This document shows positions 31,592 through 40,348 of a DNA stretch of 49,194 nucleotides, in pieces. Position numbers and translations under genes: made by a program. This DNA comes from a virus. Positions within the stretch are counted from its first letter, which is position 1. Every line of letters begins with the position of its first letter. The DNA lies in IMG/VR virus record IMGVR_UViG_3300045957_000036, positions 1-49,194 of that record. The stretch is one strand, 5' to 3'. Under the pieces are notes generated by a model that was given only the letters and a program-made list of their open reading frames with translations, searched no databases and was not told the DNA's origin.

Positions 31592-32157
31592 CAGAGATCG
31601 TCCGGCGGGGCCTCGTCCCCCACGACAGCCGGGCGGACGGGGACAGGCTGAGCAGCGAGGGCCCGCCACTCGGCCGCCCACATGAAGTCCAGCCCGGCGG
31701 CCTCAGCGCACGCTTCGTCCTCGGGGCGGTCGCCGACCATGAGCCCCATGTGAGGCGGGTAGGTCTCGCCGATCTGCCCGCGGTTGCGTAGCTGGTTCGC
31801 GGCCTCTGCGATGGCGCCCGCTGAGGGTTTCCGGCACCAGCAGCGGGCGTCGATCGGGACCGGGGCGTCGGGGTGGTGGAGGCAGACGTGGACGGCGTCG
31901 AGCAGGCCCTCACACTGGGCTCGGGTCTCGGTGATCGCGTCCCACACCTGGTCGACCCCGACGAGACCGAGGGCGGGGCCGCCCTGGTTCGTGACGGCGA
32001 CGATCAGGCCGCCGTCGTCCTTCCAGCGGCGCATCATCACGAGCGCCTCGGGGAACACCTCCACGTCCTCCGGGCCGTTCACGAACCGGCCCAGCTCCGT
32101 CTTGCCCTTCCGGACGGTGCCGTCCAGGTCGACGTACAGCACGGCCACGTCACCCAT
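31591..32157 (-). CDS. HAD-IIIA phosphatase (GmhB-like)
   Basis: 188 aa. HAD motif I DLDGT (10-14, nucleophile Asp10), motif II TNQGG (56-60), a zinc-binding loop with Cys92, His94/95, Cys106 and Cys108 followed by RKP (109-111), and motif IV GDRPED (142-147). These features match GmhB/HisB-type histidinol- or heptose-bisphosphate phosphatases. In phages, HAD-III relatives also occur as polynucleotide 3'-phosphatases. The substrate cannot be chosen from sequence. Overlaps the upstream gene by 8 nt (ATGGGTGA). Confidence 0.8.
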   Translation of the reverse strand: MGDVAVLYVDLDGTVRKGKTELGRFVNGPEDVEVFPEALVMMRRWKDDGGLIVAVTNQGGPALGLVGVDQVWDAITETRAQCEGLLDAVHVCLHHPDAPVPIDARCWCRKPSAGAIAEAANQLRNRGQIGETYPPHMGLMVGDRPEDEACAEAAGLDFMWAAEWRALAAQPVPVRPAVVGDEAPPDDL

Positions 32158-32575
32158 CGGAGCCGTCCTCGGCCGCGGCCAGCTCCTCGGAGATCGCCAC
32201 GGTCCGGTCGGTCATCGACCGGTCGTCCTGGTCGAGCCAGGCGTAGATCTTCCCGGCGAGCTGCGACACGTCGGAGTCGAACCCGATGTGGACCTCCCGC
32301 CACTGGTTCCGGGAGTTCGGGTCCCGGACCAGGATCACCTTCGGGTCCTCCGGATGCGAGGGCCCGTCGCCAGGCTGGAACACCTGGAAGTCGGGGCGGC
32401 GGAACGCCAGCGAGCAGAGGAACCCGAGCACGGCTTCAGCGTCCTCGGCCTTCGTCTTCCAGAACTGGGCTTGCTTCTCCCAGTCCGGGTCGGCCCGGTC
32501 CTCGACGAGGGGGTGGCGGCCACTGGTTCGGGCGAGCGCTTGGTCGAGCAGGCCCGGTTCGGGGTGTTGCGTCAT
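32150..32575 (-). CDS. Hypothetical protein
   Basis: 141 aa starting MTQHPEPGLLDQAL; AAGGAGAGA 4 nt upstream of ATG 32575 fixes the start. Helical DWEKQAQFWKTKAEDAEAVLG, then beta-like VILVRDPNSRNQWREVHIG, and an acidic tail. Upstream 62-nt gap contains TTGCGTTGCT-type sequence similar to that at 24610. Unknown. Confidence 0.58.
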   Translation of the reverse strand: MTQHPEPGLLDQALARTSGRHPLVEDRADPDWEKQAQFWKTKAEDAEAVLGFLCSLAFRRPDFQVFQPGDGPSHPEDPKVILVRDPNSRNQWREVHIGFDSDVSQLAGKIYAWLDQDDRSMTDRTVAISEELAAAEDGSDG

Positions 32576-32637
32576 CGGATCTCTCCTTGCGTTGCTTGTA
32601 GCAGACCGTACTGCAGACGGAGGGTCAGTCGTCGCGA

Positions 32638-32997
32638 TCAGGTCTCGCCCATGGCCTTGAGGCCGCCGGGGGCTCGGAGCGGGAACGACCACTTCAGCAT
32701 CATGGCCAGCACGTCAGCGTGGCAGTGCTCCGTAAGAGGGCAGTAGCACGCCAACCCCACAGCGTCACGGAGCGGGTCGAGCCACGTGGGGTCGGCCTCC
32801 AGGCAGGCCCTGGCGTACGCCTTGTAGCAGGCCAACGACATCGCCCTGGTGATCTCGAACTCGGTCACGTTGCCCTGGTAGGCGACCCCGGTGGCCCCGC
32901 CGATCTTCCACGGGTTCCCCCACCTCGATGGCCTGGCCACGAGCCGATAGCCGTCGGGGAGGGGCTGGCCACGGCGGTGCTGGTGACGGTGCTTCAT
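32638..32997 (-). CDS. DUF4326 domain protein
   Basis: 119 aa starting MKHRHQHRRGQPLPDG. VARPSRWGNPWKIGG (about 21-35) and ACYCPLTEHCHADVLAMML (about 82-100) are the two conserved DUF4326 blocks, including the Cys/His set. DUF4326 is frequent in phages, mobile elements and bacteria, with unknown biochemical function. ATG coupled to the previous stop as ATGA. Confidence 0.78.
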   Translation of the reverse strand: MKHRHQHRRGQPLPDGYRLVARPSRWGNPWKIGGATGVAYQGNVTEFEITRAMSLACYKAYARACLEADPTWLDPLRDAVGLACYCPLTEHCHADVLAMMLKWSFPLRAPGGLKAMGET

Positions 32998-33221
32998 CCG
33001 TTCCACCACCACCGGCCGATGCTGAGCAGGAGCGCCCCAGCGATGGCCACAACCATGGGGACGAGGACGCCGTAGGCGAACAGGCCCCACCCGAACCGCT
33101 GAGCTGCTGGCTCGCTGTCGGAGAACATGCGGAGCGGGTCCCACCGCTCGGCCACGACCCCGCCGAACAGAATCCAGGCCAGGACGGCGCCGATCGTCAG
33201 GCCACGGCCGGTGCGGGTCAA
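32994..33221 (-). CDS. Two-helix membrane protein
   Basis: 75 aa from a TTG at 33221 that overlaps the previous stop (TTGA), the same unusual junction as at 9402. Hydrophobic helices at about 8-24 and 45-68; ends RWWWNG. Unknown function. Confidence 0.55.
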   Translation of the reverse strand: MTRTGRGLTIGAVLAWILFGGVVAERWDPLRMFSDSEPAAQRFGWGLFAYGVLVPMVVAIAGALLLSIGRWWWNG

Positions 33222-33625
33222 TGGACGCCGTCCTTCAGCTGGACAGCGCCGGAGACGTCCGACCGGACCCTGGCCGAGACCCATTCGACCGCACGGACCC
33301 GATCAGCCTCCGGGAGGGACGAGATCAGCTGGTAGACCTCGGACATCACCTGCACCTCCCGGTCGGCCCGCGGTGCCTCGTCGATCACGACGATCGACTG
33401 ATCCATGGTGGTCAGGTGCGACCGGTAGCCCCGGTCCCACACGAGCTGTTCCAGAACGTCGACCTGGCTCAGCTCCAGCTCGCCGTCATCGACGAGGACT
33501 CCGACCAGGCGGGTGTGCGGGTCGACATCGCAGAACTCCAGGAGGTTCCACTCGACCTCGATGCTCATCTCGGCCACCACCTCCCCGTTGTTGAGGAGGC
33601 GGACAGCCTGCTTGCGGTCGGTCAT
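33218..33625 (-). CDS. Hypothetical protein
   Basis: 135 aa starting MTDRKQAVRLLNNGEV. Beta-rich N-terminal half (EMSIEVEWNLLEFCDV, LVGVLVDDGELELS), helical C terminus (LISSLPEADRVRAVEWV). ATGA-coupled to the Gp37/Gp68 gene. Not recognised. Confidence 0.58.
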   Translation of the reverse strand: MTDRKQAVRLLNNGEVVAEMSIEVEWNLLEFCDVDPHTRLVGVLVDDGELELSQVDVLEQLVWDRGYRSHLTTMDQSIVVIDEAPRADREVQVMSEVYQLISSLPEADRVRAVEWVSARVRSDVSGAVQLKDGVH

Positions 33626-34836
33626 CGGTGAGCCTCCATGTGCTCGATCAGCTGGTCTGGGTAGGCGTCGTGGACGAAATCGTCCAGCTCGCGGCCGTGG
33701 AACTTCCCGGGCCGCCACTTGAACACCCACTCGTCGTCACCGGACTCGCCGGTGAAGTACCCGAGATGGTTCGACAGGGACCCGTCGGCGGTGCCCCGCC
33801 GGTTCCGGCCGTTCCGGTTCGCGATGAGGATCCCGGGCTCGGAGCCGGACCCGCCATTGTCGAGCCAGTCCTGGAGATTGCCGAGCGGCTCCCAGTTGCC
33901 CCACTGCTTGAACAGCAACGCCACCGAGTGCTCCGGGTAGTCGCCCCACTGGCCGGTCACGCACCCCGGCTCCTCGACGCAGCCCATCGAGCAGGTCCCC
34001 GGCCCGTACCCGCCTTCCATGCCAGGAGCGTCGAGCGGGTGGCCGAGCTTCTGATGCCGGTAGTACGGGCACTGGCCGTGCGCCCACTCGTAGTTGTGAG
34101 CATCGACAGCGTCCCGGATCTCGCGGACCCACTCAGGGTGCATCGGCCGGATGCGCCGCATGGCGTCCTCACCGCCCCTGGTGATCGACTCACCGCCCAC
34201 GATGACCCAATGGATGCCCGAGTAGTCGAGGGACTCCACAGGGGCCACCAGCGGCTCCAGGGACAGGAACCGGGTCGGCCAGTCGATGGCCCTCAGGACG
34301 TCGGCCCGCTCGGCGAACGCATCCGAGCCGATCGACGTGCCGAGCCACACGTTCGGAAGCGGCCAGACCTCGGCGCCGACCATCTCGATGAACTCGGTGT
34401 CGGCCATCAGCGCCGCCATCCTGGTCGGCCGCTTCGTCAGGATCTGGAAGACGTGCCGCGGGCGGGACGCCATCACCTTGAACACCTCGGCCACGAACTC
34501 CCGACTGACGGAGCCGTGGAACAGGTCCGACATCGAGTTGACGAACACGAGCTTCGGGTCCTTCCAGTCGGCCACCTGGAGCCGGTCGGGCAGCTCGTTC
34601 ACTCGACCGGACCAGTCCAACTCCTCACCGATCACTTCCAGGCTCCCGGGCCTGCGGATCTCCTTCTCGACCGTCGTGCCCTCGTACGCCTGGCCGCCCT
34701 TGCCGCCCATCAGCTGGATCCGGTGCGCCTGCGGGATCGCGTAGCAGTTGGCGCACGCCGGGTCGTTCCCGACCTTCGAGCAGCCCACCGTCGGATTCCA
34801 CGTCTTGTCCGTCCACTCGATCGCTGTGTCACCCAT
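33622..34836 (-). CDS. Phage Gp37/Gp68 family protein (DUF5131)
   Basis: 404 aa. Starts MGDTAIEWTDKTWNPTVGC, the typical opening of Gp37/Gp68 proteins, with a Cys19-x8-Cys28-x2-Cys31 cluster like a radical-SAM or metal site. Other family features are VFVNSMSDLFH, VFQILTKRPTRM, LPNVWLGTSI, LSLEPLVAPV and IHWVIVGGES. An extra Cys-rich insert (CPYYRH, CSMGCVEEPGC) lies at about 260-295. Found in phages, mobile elements and bacteria; no agreed activity, although the Cys cluster suggests DNA or nucleotide chemistry. Confidence 0.85.
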   Translation of the reverse strand: MGDTAIEWTDKTWNPTVGCSKVGNDPACANCYAIPQAHRIQLMGGKGGQAYEGTTVEKEIRRPGSLEVIGEELDWSGRVNELPDRLQVADWKDPKLVFVNSMSDLFHGSVSREFVAEVFKVMASRPRHVFQILTKRPTRMAALMADTEFIEMVGAEVWPLPNVWLGTSIGSDAFAERADVLRAIDWPTRFLSLEPLVAPVESLDYSGIHWVIVGGESITRGGEDAMRRIRPMHPEWVREIRDAVDAHNYEWAHGQCPYYRHQKLGHPLDAPGMEGGYGPGTCSMGCVEEPGCVTGQWGDYPEHSVALLFKQWGNWEPLGNLQDWLDNGGSGSEPGILIANRNGRNRRGTADGSLSNHLGYFTGESGDDEWVFKWRPGKFHGRELDDFVHDAYPDQLIEHMEAHR

Positions 34837-35335
34837 CGTCGGGCCCTCCTGCAGTCAGTTGCGGAGCCCCCCACTGGAGCCCCTGAATCGCTGTTCCTTC
34901 TTCGATGGCCCGCTCGACCTGCGGGATCACGGTCTCGGCCACCGTCCGCCCGTCCGGGCCGATCAGCCACGGCAGGAACGCCTCATCGAACGAGGCGATC
35001 CCGGTCTCCGACATCTCGAACGCGGTCTTCACGGCCAGCAGGACACACCGCCACCTGCGCCGCATCTCGGCCTGGACCCGCTCCTCGATCTGCGAGGCCG
35101 ACCGCTTCTGGTTCTTCCCGGTGTGCGTGATGAACCGCTCCGTGCCGGTCGGGTGATCGAACCCGATCTGGACGCCGCGGCCGTTGGCCCGGAACTGGAC
35201 CCCGGAGCGGCCTTTCAGCGGGTCGGAGACCGACATCACCGGCGCCCCAGGGGCGTAGCCCTGGATGGTGCGCTCGATCTCGGCCTTCGACCGCTCGACC
35301 GACACCCCAGTGCCCTCTGCGTACATCTTCGTCAC
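34829..35335 (-). CDS. Conserved actinophage hypothetical protein
   Basis: 168 aa; GTG 35335 coupled as GTGA. VSVERSKAEIERTIQGYA, GVQIGFDHPTG, a basic helix AEMRRRWRCVLLAVKTAFE (about 90-108) and FDEAFLPWLIGPDGRTVAE match a hypothetical family recurrent in actinophages and mobile elements (from memory). Function not known. Confidence 0.7.
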   Translation of the reverse strand: MTKMYAEGTGVSVERSKAEIERTIQGYAPGAPVMSVSDPLKGRSGVQFRANGRGVQIGFDHPTGTERFITHTGKNQKRSASQIEERVQAEMRRRWRCVLLAVKTAFEMSETGIASFDEAFLPWLIGPDGRTVAETVIPQVERAIEEGTAIQGLQWGAPQLTAGGPDDG

Positions 35336-35730
35336 TGGGCCGACCTCGCCCTCGCTTGCAGCCTGCGGACCCCGGCCGCGGTCGCGGCCTCCCGGAGCGC
35401 CGAGATCGGGTCGGAGTCAGAGCGCTCAGCGTGCGACTCGCCGATCGTGACGTTGCAGGTCACCTTCTGGCCCTCCGCAGCCCACTCGAACGTGGCGGCA
35501 ATGTCGGCCGGGTTCTCCCGGTCGAGGATCGGGAGCGGCATGACGCAGTCGTCAGGGCCCAGCTCGGCGCCGTGATGCCAGATCGACACCTCGTCCGGGT
35601 GGACGCTCGAAGCGAAATCGATCAGCAGCGCCTTCTCGGTGCCGTCCTCGTAGAGGAACACGCCCATCTGGCCGAGCAACACCGGGGTGCCGTCCCGCCA
35701 GGTCGGGTGCTTCCAGTCGACCGACGTCAT
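35332..35730 (-). CDS. Hypothetical protein
   Basis: 132 aa starting MTSVDWKHPTWRDGTP. Beta-rich (VFLYEDGTEKALLIDF, VSIWHHGAELG), Cys-containing VTCNVTIGESH and a basic helical end. ATGA-coupled upstream. Unknown. Confidence 0.58.
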   Translation of the reverse strand: MTSVDWKHPTWRDGTPVLLGQMGVFLYEDGTEKALLIDFASSVHPDEVSIWHHGAELGPDDCVMPLPILDRENPADIAATFEWAAEGQKVTCNVTIGESHAERSDSDPISALREAATAAGVRRLQARARSAQ

Positions 35731-36011
35731 GACGCTGCGACCTCCAACGCGGCCCGGAGGCGGCCCTTGAACTGCGGGGCCCCGGGGACACCCCAGTGCG
35801 GGTCGAGGCCGAGGGCCACGACAGCATCGACGGCCTGGTCCATCGTGATGAACGCCCGGCCGTTGCCGGACAGGCGCACATCGAGATCGTGGCCATCGAG
35901 GACGGGCTGCGGGTTCGAGGCCGGTGAGCCCCGCCATCGCAGCTGGAACTTCCGGCCGTGCTTGACCAGCTCCCACACCGGGGAGCTGGCGTACATCGTG
36001 GTGGTCGTCAT
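35727..36011 (-). CDS. Hypothetical protein
   Basis: 94 aa starting MTTTTMYASSPVWEL, ATGA-coupled. HGRKFQLRWRGSPAS, a strand-turn region AFITMDQAVDAVVALGL and a helical tail. Small AP2-like or beta-grasp-type module possible, not assignable. Confidence 0.55.
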   Translation of the reverse strand: MTTTTMYASSPVWELVKHGRKFQLRWRGSPASNPQPVLDGHDLDVRLSGNGRAFITMDQAVDAVVALGLDPHWGVPGAPQFKGRLRAALEVAAS

Positions 36012-36331
36012 GCTTCTTCTCCTTCTGGCCAGGTCCACCCGGCCACCTTGTCGGGCCCGGCCAGCTGGGCCATGCCCAGCGACAGGTTCCCGTCGTTCCA
36101 GTAGTCCCTGGCCGCCATCCCGGCGGCCAGCGCGGCCTCGTCGTACGGGAGGCTGGCCCGCTGCGGGATCGTGGCCCGCAGCACGAGCAGCCGGACGGTC
36201 GGGAACCACTCGGCCCAGAACACCCGCCCGCCCCGCCGTTTCGGTGTCTCGTGGGTCGACATGGTGGCCACGTGCATGAACGGCGACGGGCAGGTGACCG
36301 GGATGGCCACCTCGATCCGCTGCCAGCTCAC
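36008..36331 (-). CDS. Hypothetical protein
   Basis: 107 aa; GTG 36331 coupled as GTGA. IPVTCPSPFMHVATMSTH, then FWAEWFPTVRLLVLRATIP and a helical AALAAGMAARDYWND. A small globular protein of unknown role in the operon starting at 36879. Confidence 0.55.
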   Translation of the reverse strand: MSWQRIEVAIPVTCPSPFMHVATMSTHETPKRRGGRVFWAEWFPTVRLLVLRATIPQRASLPYDEAALAAGMAARDYWNDGNLSLGMAQLAGPDKVAGWTWPEGEEA

Positions 36332-36879
36332 TCGACCTCCAGCCACTCGATGTCGCCGGACCAGGGGCCGTCCTTGGGGATGGTGACTGCGAACTCCCGG
36401 GTGGCGCCAATCGAGGTGCCGAGGGTGACCCAGACGGGCCCGGGGAGATCGTCGATCTGGACCGAACCGGTCTCGCCGGAGGCCAGCTGAGCATCCACGT
36501 AGCCGTCGTAGTGGTAGATCTCGGTGATCCGGATGGTGGTCCCGATGCGGGTGACCGGCACCGAGGCCACGGTCTCGTTCCACTTGAACACCGAGTCGAT
36601 GGCGGCGTGCATGACCTTGTCGCCGTGGGCGGTGTCGACCTGGTCGAGGTAGCCGTCCTCGTCGAACGAGCCCTCGATGACCTCGGCCTTCACGAGGGCC
36701 CCGTAGATCCGCCACTGCCAGTCCGAGTTGTCGACCGGCCGCTTCCCGGAGAAGTTCTCGCCGTCCCGCCACAGGTTCGTGACGGCCAGGCACAGGTACC
36801 GGCGGACGGTCAGCTCTCCTTCGCCCATCGGGGCGTTGAGAGCGCGGTCGATGGTTTTCTGATCGATGGTGTTTGCCAT
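36328..36879 (-). CDS. Conserved actinophage-type hypothetical protein
   Basis: 183 aa starting MANTIDQKTIDRAL. ELTVRRYLCLAVTNLWRDGE and GKRPVDNSDWQWRIYGALV (about 27-65) resemble a recurring actinophage/plasmid motif (from memory). The C-terminal half is beta-rich, with VWVTLGTSIGATREFAV. ATG lies 8 nt from a TACAGT -10, leaderless. Opens the long operon that runs to 31032. Confidence 0.65.
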   Translation of the reverse strand: MANTIDQKTIDRALNAPMGEGELTVRRYLCLAVTNLWRDGENFSGKRPVDNSDWQWRIYGALVKAEVIEGSFDEDGYLDQVDTAHGDKVMHAAIDSVFKWNETVASVPVTRIGTTIRITEIYHYDGYVDAQLASGETGSVQIDDLPGPVWVTLGTSIGATREFAVTIPKDGPWSGDIEWLEVE

Positions 36880-36887
36880 ACCCCCGC

Positions 36888-36907
36888 ACTGTAGCACAGC
36901 AGGCTAC
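36888..36907 (-). promoter_or_regulatory. Leaderless promoter with GTAG-N9-CTAC repeat, no TTGACA
   Basis: -10 TACAGT (plus 36888-36893), 8 nt to ATG 36879; repeat at 36891-36907. No -35 match. It would drive the operon containing HAD, DUF4326 and Gp37/Gp68. Confidence 0.6.
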
Positions 36908-36932
36908 GTGCTGGGTAGTGGGATCGGCTACA

Positions 36933-37526
36933 TCACCAGTTGATCTCGACCAACCACTTCGCCCGATCACCCACCACCGCGTACCGCACCACCGCCTCCA
37001 GGATGTCAGCCTCCCGGAGCAGCAGAGACGCAGCCGGTTCGAGAGCATCCACCGCGGCCTCCCGGCGGCCGTGAGCCGCGGACACCAGATCGTTCACGAG
37101 CTGCTCGACCTCGACCCCGAGACGAGACGGGGCGTCACCCTGGCCACGAGGAATCCACCCGGCGTGCAGCAGAGCCTTCCGGTACACCCGCCAGTCGTGA
37201 CCGGCGTCCTGCCACAACGTCGCCAGCGTCGTGTTGCCCTGATCGAGACGAGGCGGATCGGCCTTCATCCCGGCCCGGCGGCACCGCTCCTCTTCGCCCT
37301 TCACCCGCTCCACGATCGCCTCGTAGTCAGGGATCCGGTACCCGGCCGCCACGAGCGCAGCGAGCAGCTCCAGGAACCCCCGTCGGGTGTGAACGAACCA
37401 CGTCTCGTTCGTGTCGGCCAGCATCACCGAGTAGTTCGAGTCCCACCCCTCAGCAAGATCGACCGGGTTCGGTGCAGAGTGGAACGCGTAGATGTCGCAG
37501 TCAGGCGACCACTGGGTGTACGTCAT
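36933..37526 (-). CDS. Hypothetical protein, 197 aa
   Basis: Starts MTYTQWSPDCDIYAFHS, with GGAG 7 nt upstream of ATG 37526. TWFVHTRRGFLELLAALVAAG and a helical DYEAIVERVKGEEERCRR. The C terminus mentions ILEAVVRYAVVGDR. No catalytic motif recognised. Ends 26 nt before the next operon's GTAG repeat, without room for a strong terminator. Confidence 0.6.
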   Translation of the reverse strand: MTYTQWSPDCDIYAFHSAPNPVDLAEGWDSNYSVMLADTNETWFVHTRRGFLELLAALVAAGYRIPDYEAIVERVKGEEERCRRAGMKADPPRLDQGNTTLATLWQDAGHDWRVYRKALLHAGWIPRGQGDAPSRLGVEVEQLVNDLVSAAHGRREAAVDALEPAASLLLREADILEAVVRYAVVGDRAKWLVEINW

Positions 37527-37593
37527 CGGGAGGCTCCTGGGCAGGCGACGCGGCAACCACCAGTCTGGCCCCAGGGCCCGAGGATGCGGGCGA

Positions 37594-38211
37594 TCAGATC
37601 CGCCCAGCAGCGATGTCGTCCAAGATCGACCGCATCGCCTTCGACCGAGGCGTCTCGACTCCGATGTAGCCCCGGGGCGTCTCGTGGTAGAGCCGCTCGA
37701 ACAGCGCGGCCCGGTCACGCATCGAGGCGACGATCAGCTCCTGGTGGGCCTCAGCGAACGCCTGCAGCTCCAGGCCGACCCGGATGGCCAGCTGGTGCTC
37801 CTCGTCAGCCGCGGCCCGCAGAGCCTCGTGGATGGTGTCCATCGACGCCTGGAACTGGGCGCCGGTCTTCCCGAACGACTCGAACAGGCCAGCACCCCCG
37901 CCCCCGGAGCGCTCGACAGCGTCGGCCACCGGCTCTCGTGCGTCCTCGGCCAGGTCCCGAGGCGGATCGGTCCACCAGTGCGGCGGCTGAGCCTCCTGCT
38001 GGGCTCGGACCGTCTTGGCGTACCCGAGCGGCACACCACGAATGGCCCTGGCGGTGTCGGGATCGGTGATCTCGCCCTCGATCTCGGCCGACCCGTCAGC
38101 CCGAATCTCGACCTTGGCGGTTCCGACCTGACGGCCAGCGTCATCCCGGATGGGGACCGGGTCGGCGGCCACGTCGGTGGCCACGACCTCCTGGAATCCT
38201 TCGTCAGCCAT
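37594..38211 (-). CDS. Hypothetical protein with helical C terminus
   Basis: 205 aa starting MADEGFQEVVATDVA. N-terminal beta region (VGTAKVEIRADGSAEIEG), then GYAKTVRAQQEAQPP, a Gly-rich loop and a long helix (FGKTGAQFQASMDTIHEAL). Overlaps the upstream gene by 8 nt (ATGGCTGA). Could be structural or scaffold-like, but unproven. Confidence 0.58.
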   Translation of the reverse strand: MADEGFQEVVATDVAADPVPIRDDAGRQVGTAKVEIRADGSAEIEGEITDPDTARAIRGVPLGYAKTVRAQQEAQPPHWWTDPPRDLAEDAREPVADAVERSGGGGAGLFESFGKTGAQFQASMDTIHEALRAAADEEHQLAIRVGLELQAFAEAHQELIVASMRDRAALFERLYHETPRGYIGVETPRSKAMRSILDDIAAGRI

Positions 38212-38698
38212 CGTCGTCCTCCTCGGCGAACTTGCGGAGCGCCTCAGCCAGCGGCGACTCACCCGCCGACATGGCCACCACCCCGTCCCGGACCATGATC
38301 GCGTACGGCTCGGCCCGCATCCGCTGCCAGTGAGCCTCCAGCATCGCCGGGTAAGAGCCGTACAGAAGCGCCACCATCGCCCGCTCGTGCCAGATGGCAT
38401 GAACCACCCCAGCGTCCTTCGGCAGCTCGGCCAAGGCCCTGTTGGTGATCTCCACGGCCTCCATGACCCGATCGGCCGGGCGGACCATCGGAGGCTGCGG
38501 CTTCAGGCGGTCGTGGCGGTACAGGCCGTAGGCGTCAGCCACGGCCAGCTCGTAGTCGGAGGCCAGGCCGAGCACAGCCCGGCGTTCCTGCTGGACGGCC
38601 ATGTTGACCAGCTCGCGGGCCATCTGCGACTCGATGTCCATGATCGACCGGTCCACCGCGGCGACGGCTGTGGCCAGGTCCAGGTGCGAAGGGGTCAT
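38204..38698 (-). CDS. Helical hypothetical protein
   Basis: 164 aa starting MTPSHLDLATAVAAVD. Mostly helical (IESQMARELVNMAVQQERRA), several Met, acidic tail EEDDDG. ATGA-coupled to the upstream gene. Unknown. Confidence 0.58.
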   Translation of the reverse strand: MTPSHLDLATAVAAVDRSIMDIESQMARELVNMAVQQERRAVLGLASDYELAVADAYGLYRHDRLKPQPPMVRPADRVMEAVEITNRALAELPKDAGVVHAIWHERAMVALLYGSYPAMLEAHWQRMRAEPYAIMVRDGVVAMSAGESPLAEALRKFAEEDDDG

Positions 38699-39219
38699 GC
38701 GTCGTCTCCGAGTGCTGCGTCGAGGTCGAACAGGCCGTGCGCCAGCATCGCAGCGTCCGTAGCCAGGTTGTACCACCAGTCCGAGGACCGGGGCTCCAGA
38801 ATCTGCGGGTCGCGGGCGTACTTCAGGAACAGGAACCGGACCGCCTTCGGCTGAGACTCCACCCGGGTGACGCCCTCCATCGAGCAGACGATCCCGAACG
38901 CCTCAGCGAACCACTCCGGCCCCACCTCCTTGGCGGCCAGCCGCCCGGTGAGCTTGCGGAGCAGCGCCTCCTCACCGATCCCCTTCAGGAACTCGGTGCG
39001 GACCTGGATCCGTTCGAAGTTCTCGGCCAGGCCCATCCCATGCTGGTCGGCCACCTCCCGGAACGCCTTCTCGAAGTCGGGCCAATGCTCGGCGCACAGG
39101 AAGAACGTCCGCAGCCCAGCCGATTCAGGGACGGACGCCGAGTGAGCCACGGGGTTGAGGCAGTCACGGCCTCCGGGTTCGATGCAGCACACAGCGTCGG
39201 GCGGATACGAGCCGGGCAT
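38695..39219 (-). CDS. Cys-rich hypothetical protein
   Basis: 174 aa starting MPGSYPPDAVCCIEPGG. N-terminal Cys at about 11, 12 and 20 with FFLCAEHWPDF (about 45) suggest a zinc site. The rest is helical (FEKAFREVADQHGMG) with VRTEFLKGIGEEALL. TGATG coupling. Not recognised. Confidence 0.58.
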   Translation of the reverse strand: MPGSYPPDAVCCIEPGGRDCLNPVAHSASVPESAGLRTFFLCAEHWPDFEKAFREVADQHGMGLAENFERIQVRTEFLKGIGEEALLRKLTGRLAAKEVGPEWFAEAFGIVCSMEGVTRVESQPKAVRFLFLKYARDPQILEPRSSDWWYNLATDAAMLAHGLFDLDAALGDDA

Positions 39220-39758
39220 CAGAGCTGGCCTTCGTCGATGACGAGCGCCTCGGACCGGGGGAAGGTCGTGCCGACCACCCGGATCCGTTCCAGCTCGATC
39301 GCGGCGTCCACCACCGCGGCGGACCGGTCGGACTCGTCGGCGGCTCGGACGTGGGAGAACAGCTGCCACCCGAACCCGTCGGTGTCGTTGCCCATCTGGG
39401 GCCACAGGTCGGGGACGTCGATCCGGCCCGGCCAGTCGTCCCCGAAGTAGCCGTTCAGCTCGCTGGACGCCACGGAGACCCGCCAGGTGGTGGTCTCGGT
39501 CACCTCGAACACGATGAACTGGGGGATCCGGCACGGGATCCGGCGGCCTGGGTAGTGCTCGGCCACGATCCGGTCCCGGTCCGGGAGGTCGGGGTGGAGG
39601 CACTGATGCCACCCTGTCGCGGTCATCACCGAGTTGGCGATTCCGACCGCCTGGTCCTGGTCTTCGGCTTCGACCACGAGCAGATCATCCGGCCCGGCGC
39701 CGAGCGGGTGCTCCTCGGTCGCGAACCGCTGGGGCACGGAGAACAGGTACTCGCTCAT
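39219..39758 (-). CDS. Hypothetical protein, 179 aa
   Basis: Starts MSEYLFSVPQRFATEE. Beta-rich sequence with LLVVEAEDQDQAVGIAN, FIVFEVTETTTWRVSV and WPGRIDVPDLWPQM. ATGA-coupled. Unknown function. Confidence 0.58.
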   Translation of the reverse strand: MSEYLFSVPQRFATEEHPLGAGPDDLLVVEAEDQDQAVGIANSVMTATGWHQCLHPDLPDRDRIVAEHYPGRRIPCRIPQFIVFEVTETTTWRVSVASSELNGYFGDDWPGRIDVPDLWPQMGNDTDGFGWQLFSHVRAADESDRSAAVVDAAIELERIRVVGTTFPRSEALVIDEGQL

Positions 39759-40348
39759 GCCGGGACCGCCTTGGCCCCGAACTCGGGCATGAGCGACCAC
39801 TCTTCCAGCTGGGGGGCGACCCGAACGTCGAGCAGGTTCCCGTCGGAGTTGGGCTGTCGGCGGGGGACGACGGACACGATGTCGTCGAGCCGTTCGCCGT
39901 GCATGTCCATCCGGAAGCAATCGCCGATCGGCAGCTCGCCGTCGGGCCGGTCTTCCAGGATGATCCGCAGGATCCGGTTCAGCTCGGCCACGAGGCCCAT
40001 CGCCTTGCCCTTGTCGCCGATCGGGTGGGCGGTGGCGAACACGGTGCGCCACTGGATCGAGCGGGCCTCGATCGGGATGATCTCGCCCAGCTCATGCGGC
40101 TGGGGGTCGCCCTTGCGGGCGGTCATGATGAACGGGGCCAGGTCCCACGGATCGATCACCTCTTCGCCGTGGTCCCGTGCGTCATCGGTCTGCCGCTCGG
40201 CGTCATCAGCGTGAGGGTCGACCAGCACTTGGCCGGGCCACAGCACGACGATCCCTTCGACGGTGTCGGCCTCGATCTTGCGGAGCGTCGCGGCCGAGAC
40301 GGGTTCGAGGAACTCAATCGAGCCGTTGCACTCGTAGTAGTAGCTCAC
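39755..40348 (-). CDS. Hypothetical protein, 197 aa
   Basis: GTG 40348 coupled as GTGA. MSYYYECNGSIEFLEPV opens; EGIVVLWPGQVLVDPH and IILEDRPDGELPIGD follow. Contains IEARSIQWRTVFATAH. No family recognised. Confidence 0.55.
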   Translation of the reverse strand: MSYYYECNGSIEFLEPVSAATLRKIEADTVEGIVVLWPGQVLVDPHADDAERQTDDARDHGEEVIDPWDLAPFIMTARKGDPQPHELGEIIPIEARSIQWRTVFATAHPIGDKGKAMGLVAELNRILRIILEDRPDGELPIGDCFRMDMHGERLDDIVSVVPRRQPNSDGNLLDVRVAPQLEEWSLMPEFGAKAVPA